NCBI RefSeq assembly: GCF_019679455.1
Contig: NZ_JAIEZQ010000001.1
Location: forward strand, 682,001 to 746,000
DNA: 64,000 bases
Reading direction: 5' to 3'
Source of the DNA: Nocardioides jiangsuensis
GTDB lineage: Bacteria > Actinomycetota > Actinomycetes > Propionibacteriales > Nocardioidaceae
Positions within the stretch are counted from its first letter, which is position 1. Each line of letters opens with the position of its first letter. Made by a program: the position numbers and the translations under genes. The notes under the pieces were generated by a model, which did not search any database, had not been told where the DNA came from, and was given only the letters and a program-made list of their open reading frames with translations. Below, piece after piece: positions 1 through 6,907 of this stretch.

Positions 1-866
1 TCGACACCGCCGACGTCTACGCCAACACGGCCGCCGAGACCGTCCTCGGCAAGGCCCTCAAGGACGAGCGCCGCGAGGGGCTGGAGATCTTCACCAAGGT
101 CTACTGGCCCACCGGCCCCGGCAGGCACAACGACCACGGGCTCTCCCGCAAGCACATCATGGAGTCGATCAACGGCTCCCTGAAGCGGCTCGGCACCGAC
201 TACGTGGACCTCTACCAGGCGCACCGGTTCGACTACGAGACCCCGCTCGAGGAGACGATGGAGGCCTTCGCCGACGTCGTGCACTCGGGCAAGGCGCACT
301 ACATCGGCGTCTCGGAGTGGACCGCCGAGGAGATCCGGCGCGGCCACGCCCTGGCCCGCGAGCTGCGGATCCCGTTCGTGTCGAACCAGCCGCAGTACAA
401 CATGATCTGGCGGGTCATCGAGCCCGAGGTGGTGCCCACCTCGGAGGAGCTCGGCATCGGCCAGATCGTCTGGTCCCCGATCGCGCAGGGCGTGCTCACC
501 GGCAAGTACAAGCCGGGCCAGGACGCGCCCGCCGGCTCGCGCGCCACCGACGCCAAGGGCGGGTCGGACATGATCTCGCGCTGGATGAAGGACGACGTGC
601 TCAGCCGCGTCCAGCAGCTGCAGCCGATCGCCGACGAGGCCGGCCTCTCGATGGCCCAGCTCGCCGTCGCCTGGGTGCTGCAGAACCCCAACGTGTCCGC
701 GGCGATCATCGGCGCCTCGCGTCCCGAGCAGGTCACCGAGAACGTCAAGGCCGCCGGGGTGAAGATCGAGGACTCCGCGATGAAGCAGATCGACGAGATC
801 CTCGACGGCGTCATCGAGCGCGACGCGTCGAAGACCGTCTCCCCGCAGCGCCGCGAGTTCGGCTGA
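1..866 (+). CDS. Aldo/keto reductase, Kv-beta-like (5' end outside window)
   Basis: NADPH-dependent aldo/keto reductase, probably cytosolic; the substrate cannot be predicted. The reading frame is open from base 3, so the N-terminus lies off the left edge. The visible part has the family's catalytic tetrad in order: Asp and Tyr in TADVYANTAAE, Lys in FTKVYWP, and His in VDLYQAHRFD. The conserved later blocks GVSEW, NQPQYNM, SPIAQGVLTGKY and IIGASRPEQV are also present, which is typical of the voltage-gated potassium channel beta-subunit-like AKR group. It converges on the formaldehyde dehydrogenase gene, with a strong shared hairpin between them. Related proteins often reduce aldehydes and methylglyoxal, but no such assignment is made here. 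Confidence 0.9.
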   Translation, partial: DTADVYANTAAETVLGKALKDERREGLEIFTKVYWPTGPGRHNDHGLSRKHIMESINGSLKRLGTDYVDLYQAHRFDYETPLEETMEAFADVVHSGKAHYIGVSEWTAEEIRRGHALARELRIPFVSNQPQYNMIWRVIEPEVVPTSEELGIGQIVWSPIAQGVLTGKYKPGQDAPAGSRATDAKGGSDMISRWMKDDVLSRVQQLQPIADEAGLSMAQLAVAWVLQNPNVSAAIIGASRPEQVTENVKAAGVKIEDSAMKQIDEILDGVIERDASKTVSPQRREFG

Positions 867-890
867 GCCGGGCTCGGCCCGTACGACGGA

Positions 891-924
891 CGCCGGCGCC
901 GGCCCTCATGGGCCGGCGCCGGCG
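891..924. terminator. Bidirectional terminator hairpin between convergent genes
   Basis: A perfect 15-bp G+C stem (891-905 with 910-924) closes a four-base TCAT loop. On the plus strand it is followed by CCTCGTTTCT, a weak T tract. It lies between the stop of the aldo/keto reductase and the stop of the formaldehyde dehydrogenase gene on the other strand, so it can serve both. Confidence 0.75.
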
Positions 925-954
925 CCTCGTTTCTCCCCGGGTGCGTCCGCTCGC

Positions 955-2166
955 TCAGGCGACCATGTTGTGCGGGTCGATCACGTACTTCTTCGCAGCT
1001 CCCTTGTCGAACTCCCGGTAGGCGGCCGGAGCGTCGTCCAGGCCGATCCTGGCGGCGTTGACCGCCTTCGCGATGTGCGCCTTGTCGGCCAGGATCAAGT
1101 TCATCAGCTGCCGGTTGTAGCGCTTGACCGGGCACTGTCCGGTCGTGAACGAGTGCGACTTGGCCCAGCCGAGACCCAGACGCACGCCGATCTGGCCGAC
1201 CTTGGCGTTCTCGTCGATGCCGCCCGGGTCCCCGGTGACGTACAGGCCGGGGATGCCCAGCGAGGCACCCGCCCGCGAGATGGACATGATGTCATTGAGC
1301 ACCGTCGCGGGCGCCTCGGCGGCGTCGGCCCCGTGACCACGCGCCTCGAAGCCGACCGCGTCGACGGCGGCGTCCACCTCCGGCTCCCCCAGGATCTGCT
1401 CGATCATGTCCACCAGCTCGTTGCCCGAGCTCAGGTCGACGGTCTCGCAGCCGAAGCTCTTCGCCTGTGCGAGGCGCTCGGCGTTCATGTCACCGACGAT
1501 CACGACCGAGGCGCCGAGCACCTGCGCGGAGTACGCGGCCGCCAGGCCCACGGGACCCGCCCCGGCGACGTACACGGTGGAACCGGTGGTGGTCCCGGCC
1601 GTGTAGGCGCCGTGGTAGCCCGTCGGGAAGATGTCGGAGAGCATCGTCAGGTCGAGGATCTTCTCCAGCGCCTGGTCACGGTCGGGGAACTTCAGCAGGT
1701 TGAAGTCCGCGAAGGGCACCATGACGTACTCCGCCTGCCCCCCGATCCACCCACCCATGTCGACGTACCCGTAGGCGGCCCCGGCGCGGGCCGGGTTCAC
1801 GTTGAGACAGACGCCGGTCTTGCCCTCGTTGCACATCCGGCAGCGCCCGCAGGCGATGTTGAACGGCACCGAGCAGATGTCGCCCTCCTTCACGAAGAGC
1901 ACGTCCTCCCCGACCTCGACCACCTCGCCGGTGATCTCGTGGCCCAGGCTCTGACCGACGGGTGCGGTGGTGCGGCCACGGACCATGTGCTGGTCGCTGC
2001 CGCAGATGTTCGTGGTGACCAGCTTGAGGATCGCGGCGTGCGGGGCCTTCTTCTTCAGGCCCAGGCCGTTGACCACGTCCTCGGGCAGCTCGAGCTTCGG
2101 GTAGTCGACGGCCTCGACCGCGACCTCCCCAGGACCCTTGTAGACGACTACGCGGTTCCCCGTCAT
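955..2166 (-). CDS. fdhA: Glutathione-independent formaldehyde dehydrogenase
   Basis: Zinc- and NAD-dependent medium-chain dehydrogenase that oxidises formaldehyde to formate without a thiol cofactor (Pseudomonas putida FdhA type). The 403 residues match the family length. Visible features are the catalytic-zinc block NICGSDQHMVRGR, GHEITGEVVEVGEDV, the four-Cys structural zinc lobe CGRCRMCNEGKTGVC, and the Rossmann motif VAGAGPVGLAA. The ATG has AAAGGAA about 6 nt upstream on the minus strand. The aquaporin gene lies 82 bp upstream on the same strand and may share its transcript, which would place a small-solute channel next to aldehyde detoxification. A related aldehyde or alcohol substrate cannot be excluded. 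Confidence 0.88.
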   Translation of the reverse strand: MTGNRVVVYKGPGEVAVEAVDYPKLELPEDVVNGLGLKKKAPHAAILKLVTTNICGSDQHMVRGRTTAPVGQSLGHEITGEVVEVGEDVLFVKEGDICSVPFNIACGRCRMCNEGKTGVCLNVNPARAGAAYGYVDMGGWIGGQAEYVMVPFADFNLLKFPDRDQALEKILDLTMLSDIFPTGYHGAYTAGTTTGSTVYVAGAGPVGLAAAYSAQVLGASVVIVGDMNAERLAQAKSFGCETVDLSSGNELVDMIEQILGEPEVDAAVDAVGFEARGHGADAAEAPATVLNDIMSISRAGASLGIPGLYVTGDPGGIDENAKVGQIGVRLGLGWAKSHSFTTGQCPVKRYNRQLMNLILADKAHIAKAVNAARIGLDDAPAAYREFDKGAAKKYVIDPHNMVA

Positions 2167-2248
2167 GGAGATTCCTTTCGTTGCCAGTGCGTCGGGGCAC
2201 TGCGGTGGTTGTGTGCTGTCGTGCGGTGCGTGCTCGGCGGTGCGGGGT

Positions 2249-3010
2249 TCAGCTCTCCTCTCCCGGGCTCGGTGTGTAGGACTCCTCGGCCGCCGGGATC
2301 TCCGCGGCGCGGGTCTGGGCGACGAAGTCGAAGACGAGGACGGCGGCGACCGCCCCGAACAACGGGCCGATGAAGTAGACGAGGAGCTGAGCCCAGTCGG
2401 GCCCGTCCCCGAAGATCGCGAGGGTGACGTAGGGGCCGAAGGTGCGCGCCGGGTTCAGCGAGCCGCCGGTGAGCGGGGCGATCAGCAGGATCGCGGCGGT
2501 CACGGCCAGCCCGATGATCAGCCCGGCCCAGCCCAGGGGCGCCTGCGAGTTGACCGCGAGCGCCATCACGGCGAAGAGCAGCAGGAACGTGCCGGCGGCC
2601 TCGGCCGCCATGCCCTGGGCGAAGGACACCCCCTCGCCGAGCGAGGTCGCGCCGAGCCCGAGATCAGCCGCGCCGGTGCCGAACACCGCCACCACGGCGA
2701 ACGAGCCGACCACCGCGCCCACGACCTGCGCGAGCACGTAGGGCACGACCTCGGCCCACGGGAAGCGCCGGGTCACGGCGAGGGCGAGGGTGACCACGGG
2801 GTTGATGTGCGCCCCGGAGACCGGTCCGAACCCGTAGATGACGACGGCGACCACGACGCCGAAGGCCAGCGAGATGAACCCGAGCCCCGCGTAGTCCAGC
2901 TCGCCTCCGCCGAGCGTGAGGGCCGCGACCACCGAGCCTGTGCCCACGAGGACGAGCAGGGCGGTGCCGACCGCCTCGGCCACGATGCGCCTGGTCAAGG
3001 TCGCCTGCAT
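2249..3010 (-). CDS. MIP-family channel (aquaporin/glycerol facilitator)
   Basis: Six-helix membrane channel of the aquaporin superfamily, 253 aa. The two half-helix motifs are present, but the first is SGAHINPVVTLA (NPV instead of NPA) while the second is canonical, GGSLNPARTFGP. Hydrophobic segments in between match the usual inverted-repeat topology. I start at MQATLTRR because the minus strand has GGGGGAG about 8 nt before this ATG; a further upstream in-frame ATG would add 29 residues unlike the family. The gene lies just upstream of formaldehyde dehydrogenase on the same strand, so water, glycerol or a C1 compound are all possible cargoes. Aquaporin identity is firm; solute is unknown. 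Confidence 0.87.
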   Translation of the reverse strand: MQATLTRRIVAEAVGTALLVLVGTGSVVAALTLGGGELDYAGLGFISLAFGVVVAVVIYGFGPVSGAHINPVVTLALAVTRRFPWAEVVPYVLAQVVGAVVGSFAVVAVFGTGAADLGLGATSLGEGVSFAQGMAAEAAGTFLLLFAVMALAVNSQAPLGWAGLIIGLAVTAAILLIAPLTGGSLNPARTFGPYVTLAIFGDGPDWAQLLVYFIGPLFGAVAAVLVFDFVAQTRAAEIPAAEESYTPSPGEES

Positions 3011-3173
3011 CTGGACCACTCCCCCGTGGAGCCGTGTCAGGGCGGGTCGTCGGGACGACCCCGGCGGGCTGTGACGTGCGTCACTCCCGCTTGGCACGCT
3101 AACCGCTGGTCCGCAGCCCTACAAGGGGGCGGTCGCCCGAGGGGGCCCGGCGCGGGCTCGGGCCGGGGGACGC

Positions 3174-4343
3174 TCAGTAGGTGCGGCCGCGCTGGCGCAC
3201 CCACAGTGCGAGCAGCGGGTCGACGAACCGCCACAGGGCCATGTCGCCGTCGCGCGTCACGTGCTGGCCCTCCTTGGCGAGCTCGCGCAGCGCGCTCTGC
3301 AGCGTCGCGCGCGAGGTCTCCAGACGCCGCGCGGTCGTCGTGCCGGTGGGCGAGTCGCCGTCGGCCAGCGCCACGAGCACCGCCTTCTTCCCGCCCGACA
3401 GCCCGTCCCAGACCGCCTGGTGCGCCTCGTTGGTCATGGACAGCGCCCGTCGTACGACGGCGTCGGCGAGCGCGATCTCCTCGACCTCGGCCCCCTCGGG
3501 CAGCGTGGTCGTCCCCTGGGCGCGCGCGGAGAGCTCGCGGTGCAGCAGGTGCGCGAGCAGCATCGTGCGCTGCGGGTGGCCGGCGGCGGTGGACATCAGC
3601 GGCGCGAGCGCGCCGACCGGATCCTCGCCGAGCTCCTCGAACCGCTCGCTGAGCTCGACCAGCACGTCGTCGAGGGGCAGCGGCCCGAGCTCGAGCGGCT
3701 CGGCCTGGCCGTAGAGCGGCCGCTCCCGGTCGCTGAACAGCTTGCGCATCAGCGACGGCTGCGAGCCGGCGTAGATGTAGACGGCCGCGTCCCCGTGGTA
3801 CTGCACGTGCGAGCGCAGCAGCCCGTCGAGCGACGTGCCGGCGGTGAGCAGGTCCTGGAACTCGTCGAAGACCACGAGCGTGGGGATGCGGTCGCGCTCG
3901 AACAGGGTCAGCGGCAGGTCGAGCAGCTCCGCCGCGGCGGTCTGGGTCGCCTCCGGGCTGGGCACCCGCTGCCGCGGGCCGAGGGTCAGCCCCGGACCGG
4001 CCGGGGTCAGCGAGAGGCCGAGGCGGCTGCCGAGCGAGTCGAGGTGCGCGCGCAGCCTGCCGTCGCGGAGCCGGGAGTACGACGAGGCGATCCGCACGCA
4101 GATCTCGGCGAGCGACGTGACGCCGTACATGTCGACGTGCACGGTGCGCCAGCCCGCGCCCTGGAGCCCCTGGGCGTGCGCGAGCAGCAGGGAGGTCTTG
4201 CCGAAGCGCCGGGGGCCGGCCAGGCGGACGTGCACGCGCTCCTCGGCGGCCTGGCTCAGGCGGCGGAGCTCCTCGCGACGGTCGATCAGGGCGTCCGGGG
4301 CGATCGGGGTCTCGAAGGGGAAGGGGCGCAGGGTGGCCGGCAT
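3174..4343 (-). CDS. P-loop ATPase with C-terminal winged helix
   Basis: ATP-binding protein of the archaeal-ATPase/AAA-like group (COG1672-like), 389 aa. Walker A is GPRRFGKTS at about residues 43-51 and a Walker B-like strand reads TLVVFDEFQDLL near residue 155. The C-terminal 70 residues look like a winged helix (KKAVLVALADGD to ALRELAKEGQHV). Such proteins often act as switch ATPases or regulators with unknown partners; no partner gene is adjacent. The start is fixed by a near-ideal promoter whose -10 lies 6 nt before the ATG, implying a leaderless mRNA. The upstream DNA is unusually AT-rich and carries a palindrome and phased repeats. Biological role unknown. Confidence 0.75.
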   Translation of the reverse strand: MPATLRPFPFETPIAPDALIDRREELRRLSQAAEERVHVRLAGPRRFGKTSLLLAHAQGLQGAGWRTVHVDMYGVTSLAEICVRIASSYSRLRDGRLRAHLDSLGSRLGLSLTPAGPGLTLGPRQRVPSPEATQTAAAELLDLPLTLFERDRIPTLVVFDEFQDLLTAGTSLDGLLRSHVQYHGDAAVYIYAGSQPSLMRKLFSDRERPLYGQAEPLELGPLPLDDVLVELSERFEELGEDPVGALAPLMSTAAGHPQRTMLLAHLLHRELSARAQGTTTLPEGAEVEEIALADAVVRRALSMTNEAHQAVWDGLSGGKKAVLVALADGDSPTGTTTARRLETSRATLQSALRELAKEGQHVTRDGDMALWRFVDPLLALWVRQRGRTY

Positions 4344-4349
4344 TCTTTT

Positions 4350-4378
4350 ACTCTACGGGATTCGTATATACGAAGCAA
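4350..4378 (-). promoter_or_regulatory. Leaderless promoter with a palindromic operator in the spacer
   Basis: Read on the minus strand: TTGCTT (4373-4378), a 17-nt spacer, TAGAGT (4350-4355), 6 nt, then the ATG of the ATPase gene. The spacer is largely filled by the perfect 14-bp palindrome TTCGTATATACGAA (4361-4374). A dimeric repressor bound here would block RNA polymerase. Confidence 0.65.
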
Positions 4379-4429
4379 TACGCTTTCGCATGGCTGCGTC
4401 AATACGACTCCACGGACCTGCGGAACGGG

Positions 4430-4486
4430 TGACGTCTCGACGGCTCACGACTGACGCCTCGACGCCGAACGAGTGACGCCTCGACG
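4430..4486. repeat. Three 13-bp direct repeats phased at 22 bp
   Basis: TGACGTCTCGACG (4430-4442), TGACGCCTCGACG (4452-4464) and the same sequence again (4474-4486) recur with an exact 22-bp period, about two helical turns. They lie between the ATPase promoter and the end of the small gene at 4493. They look like an array of regulator-binding half sites on one DNA face. Confidence 0.6.
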
Positions 4487-4492
4487 AGGGGG

Positions 4493-4756
4493 TCAGGTGT
4501 TGGCGTGGAGGCTCATCGGGCCGTAGACCTCGCGGTCGCCCTCGAACAGGGTCACCGCGTCCACGCCGTCGTCGAGGAGCTCGCGCCAGGCCTCCCCCAC
4601 CCACGACTCCGCGTCGCTCTGCGAGGGGAACTCCTGCGCCGCGTCGGACGCGCGGACCTCGTTCCCGGAGGCGTCCTCGAGGCGCCACCACCAGCGCGAG
4701 GACGACCCGGAGGCGGACTCACCAGGGAAACCGGAAGGCTCGAGAGAGTTCGTCAT
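4493..4756 (-). CDS. Small hypothetical protein, 87 aa
   Basis: Hydrophilic 87-residue protein with no motif I can name; it contains a WWWRLED block and an acidic C-terminal half (ELLDDGVDAVTLFEGDREVYGP). It looks like a small soluble actinobacterial protein of unknown function. Its start is supported by a leaderless promoter: on the minus strand TAGGCT lies exactly 6 nt before the ATG (TAGGCT at 4763-4768). It is divergent from the cobalamin riboswitch operon. Confidence 0.65.
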   Translation of the reverse strand: MTNSLEPSGFPGESASGSSSRWWWRLEDASGNEVRASDAAQEFPSQSDAESWVGEAWRELLDDGVDAVTLFEGDREVYGPMSLHANT

Positions 4757-4831
4757 GTGGCGAGCCTAACGCCGGAAATCCGCGAGACCCCTTTGACGCC
4801 CCGCAGGCGGCATGCGACTGTCTACCCATCA

Positions 4832-4927
4832 CTGCCCTCGTGTGGGAAAGCCGGTCAGAAGCCGGCGCTGACCCGCAACCGTGGTCCGAGCGTGAGCTCG
4901 GAGAGCCGGAAGACCAGACGAGTGCAG
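4832..4927 (+). ncRNA. Cobalamin riboswitch aptamer
   Basis: The B12-box signature GCCGGCGCTGACCCGCAACC occurs at 4861-4880, preceded by GTGGGAAAGCCGGTC and followed by GAGAGCCGGAAGACCAG, all in the usual order of a cobalamin riboswitch. Closing arms CTGCCCTCGT (4832-4841) and ACGAGTGCAG (4918-4927) pair at 9 of 10 positions. About 120 nt separate it from the first gene of the ECF/cob operon. I see no clear intrinsic terminator there, so the expression platform may work on translation. Boundaries are estimated by eye. Confidence 0.88.
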
Positions 4928-5046
4928 CGGCTCCCACCATCCGTCGAGGTCTACGGGACGGAGCCGGATCAGGGCAGGTGCGGACGTCGTCCGGCAGGCC
5001 CGGCGGTCCGGTCTCGTCATGTGCACCGCCGCAAGAAAGGGCCATC

Positions 5047-5757
5047 GTGGCCAGCTCTCCCCTCCGCCGCATCGTCGGCGCCCTCGCCTCCGCGCTCCTC
5101 GCCTGCCTCGCCGTCACCGGCTTCGCGGGCGCGGCCCACGCCGAGGACGGCTACCAGTACTGGAACTACTTTCACCTCGAGAACGACGCCTGGGAGTTCT
5201 CCATGGACGGCCCGGCCGAGTACCAGCCGAAGGACGGCGCCGTCGAGGCGTTCCGCTACGGCACCTCCACCGAAACCCAGGGCATCGAGCCCCGGGTCGA
5301 CCTGGCCGAGGTCAGCTTCGACACCGTCTGCGCCGACCAGGAGGCCGCCGCGGGTGAGAAGCGGGTCGCCGTCGTGCTCGACTACGGCACCGACGAGGGC
5401 AACGGCAACCCGCCGCAACCGCGTGCCGAGTGCGCGGTCGTCGACCAGTTGGCCAGCACCCAGGACATCCTCGGCGAGATCACGGAGGTCCGGGTCGAGT
5501 CCGGGCTCACCTGCGCCATCGACGGCTACCCCGCCACCGGCTGCGGCGAGCCGGTGAAGAACGCCCAGGTCCCCGCCGACGAGCAGGCCGTCGCCTTCAC
5601 CCTGCCCTCCGACGACTCCGCGGCGGCCGACGAGGGCTCCGCCGCCACCGCCGAGGACGACGGCGGCACCGTGTGGCCGCTGGTCGGCGTCGGCGCGGCC
5701 GTGGTCGTGCTCGGCGGCGGCGCCTACGCGCTGAGCCGCCGCAACCGGGCCGTCTGA
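5047..5757 (+). CDS. Secreted, membrane-anchored protein of the B12-regulated operon (SCO2322-like)
   Basis: 236-aa exported protein and the first gene under the cobalamin riboswitch. The N-terminus is a signal peptide (RRIVGALASALLACLAV, cleavage probably after AAHA). The ectodomain has four scattered Cys. The C-terminus has an acidic Ala-rich linker, one transmembrane helix (VWPLVGVGAAVVVLGGGAY) and a short basic tail; there is no LPXTG. The GTG start is 4-5 nt after GAAAGG. It resembles a protein found at the head of Streptomyces ECF operons (SCO2322 family, from memory). By context it may be a surface partner that captures or presents a corrinoid or cobalt to the ECF transporter, which is inference only. 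Confidence 0.72.
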   Translation: MASSPLRRIVGALASALLACLAVTGFAGAAHAEDGYQYWNYFHLENDAWEFSMDGPAEYQPKDGAVEAFRYGTSTETQGIEPRVDLAEVSFDTVCADQEAAAGEKRVAVVLDYGTDEGNGNPPQPRAECAVVDQLASTQDILGEITEVRVESGLTCAIDGYPATGCGEPVKNAQVPADEQAVAFTLPSDDSAAADEGSAATAEDDGGTVWPLVGVGAAVVVLGGGAYALSRRNRAV

Positions 5758-5776
5758 GCCGACGCCTGCCACGCCG

Positions 5777-6907
5777 ATGCGCCCCCAGAACCTGGTCACC
5801 TTCCCCCGGATCCTGCATCCGGGGGCCTGGTGGCTGTGGGCGCTCGGCCTGGCCGCGGCGGCCAGCCGCACGCTGAACCCGGTGCCGCTGCTGCTGATCC
5901 TCGCGGTCACCGGGTTCGTGGTCGCCGCCCGCCGCAGCGACGCCGCGTGGGCGCACTCCTACGGCGCCTTCCTCAAGCTCGCGCTGCTGATCATCGCGGT
6001 GCGCATCGTCTTCCAGTCCCTGCTCTCCTCGGGGTCCCAGGGGCCGACCGTCCTGTTCACGCTCCCGGAGGTCCCGGTCGCGGGCAGCACCGGCCTCAAG
6101 CTCGGCGGCGTGGTCAGCCTGGAGGCCGTGCTCCGCGCGTTCTACGAGGGTCTCCAGCTGGCCACGATCCTGTGCTGCGTCGGCGCCGCGAACTCCCTGG
6201 GCAGCGCGCGCCGGCTGCTCCGCTCGGTCCCCGGGGCGCTCTACGAGATAGGAGTCGCGGTGGTCATCGCGCTCACGTTCGCGCCCCAGCTCGTCACCGA
6301 CGCCGCCCGGGTCCGCGCCGCCCACCGGCTCCGCGGACAGAGCGGCGGCGGGCTGCGCGCCCTCAAGCGCCTGGCGATGCCGGTGCTCGAGGGTGCCCTG
6401 GACCGCTCCGTCGAGCTGGCCGCGGCCATGGACTCCCGGGGTTACGGGCGTACGACGGACGCCGGCCGCGTCTCGCGCCGGCTGACCGGCCTCCTGGTCT
6501 TCGGCGGACTGCTGGGCGTGTGCGTGGGGGTCTACGGCCTGCTCTCCGGCACGAGCGCGGGCTGGCTCGGCATGCCGGCCCTGCTGACCGGGTCCGTGCT
6601 CGCGGCCGGGGGGATCTACTTCGGCGGCCGCCGTACCGGCCGGTCCCAGTACCGCCCGGACCCGTGGGCGCTGCCCGAGTGGCTGGTGGCCGGCAGCGGC
6701 CTGGTCGCCGCGGTCACCATGTTCGTCACCCTCGCGGTCGACCCCGCTGCCCTGGTGCTGGCCAGCGTCACCGCGGTCCCGCCGGTCCCCCTGCTCGCCT
6801 GCCTGGGCATCGGTGTGGCGGCACTGCCGGCGTTCCTCGCCCCTCCCCTGCCGCGTCCCGCGCCCGCGGCGCCGGCGCGCACCGAGACCGTGGAGGTGGC
6901 CGCGTGA
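5777..6907 (+). CDS. ECF transporter transmembrane component (EcfT)
   Basis: Integral membrane coupling subunit of an energy-coupling-factor importer, 376 aa. It has several hydrophobic helices plus the two EcfT coupling-helix motifs that contact the ATPases, seen as RAAHRLRGQ and AAMDSRGYGR. It is somewhat longer than average because of extra C-terminal helices and a Pro/Ala tail. It lies 19 bp after the secreted-protein gene, and its TGA overlaps the GTG of the ATPase gene, so translation is coupled. Position behind a cobalamin riboswitch points to uptake of B12, a corrinoid precursor or cobalt. Confidence 0.88.
   Translation: MRPQNLVTFPRILHPGAWWLWALGLAAAASRTLNPVPLLLILAVTGFVVAARRSDAAWAHSYGAFLKLALLIIAVRIVFQSLLSSGSQGPTVLFTLPEVPVAGSTGLKLGGVVSLEAVLRAFYEGLQLATILCCVGAANSLGSARRLLRSVPGALYEIGVAVVIALTFAPQLVTDAARVRAAHRLRGQSGGGLRALKRLAMPVLEGALDRSVELAAAMDSRGYGRTTDAGRVSRRLTGLLVFGGLLGVCVGVYGLLSGTSAGWLGMPALLTGSVLAAGGIYFGGRRTGRSQYRPDPWALPEWLVAGSGLVAAVTMFVTLAVDPAALVLASVTAVPPVPLLACLGIGVAALPAFLAPPLPRPAPAAPARTETVEVAA

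Noticed and set aside
4430-4486. CRISPR array
   Set aside because: Repeats are 13 bp with 9-bp spacers, far too short for CRISPR, and there are no cas genes in the window.
5047-5757. Sortase-anchored surface protein
   Set aside because: There is no LPXTG motif before the C-terminal helix.
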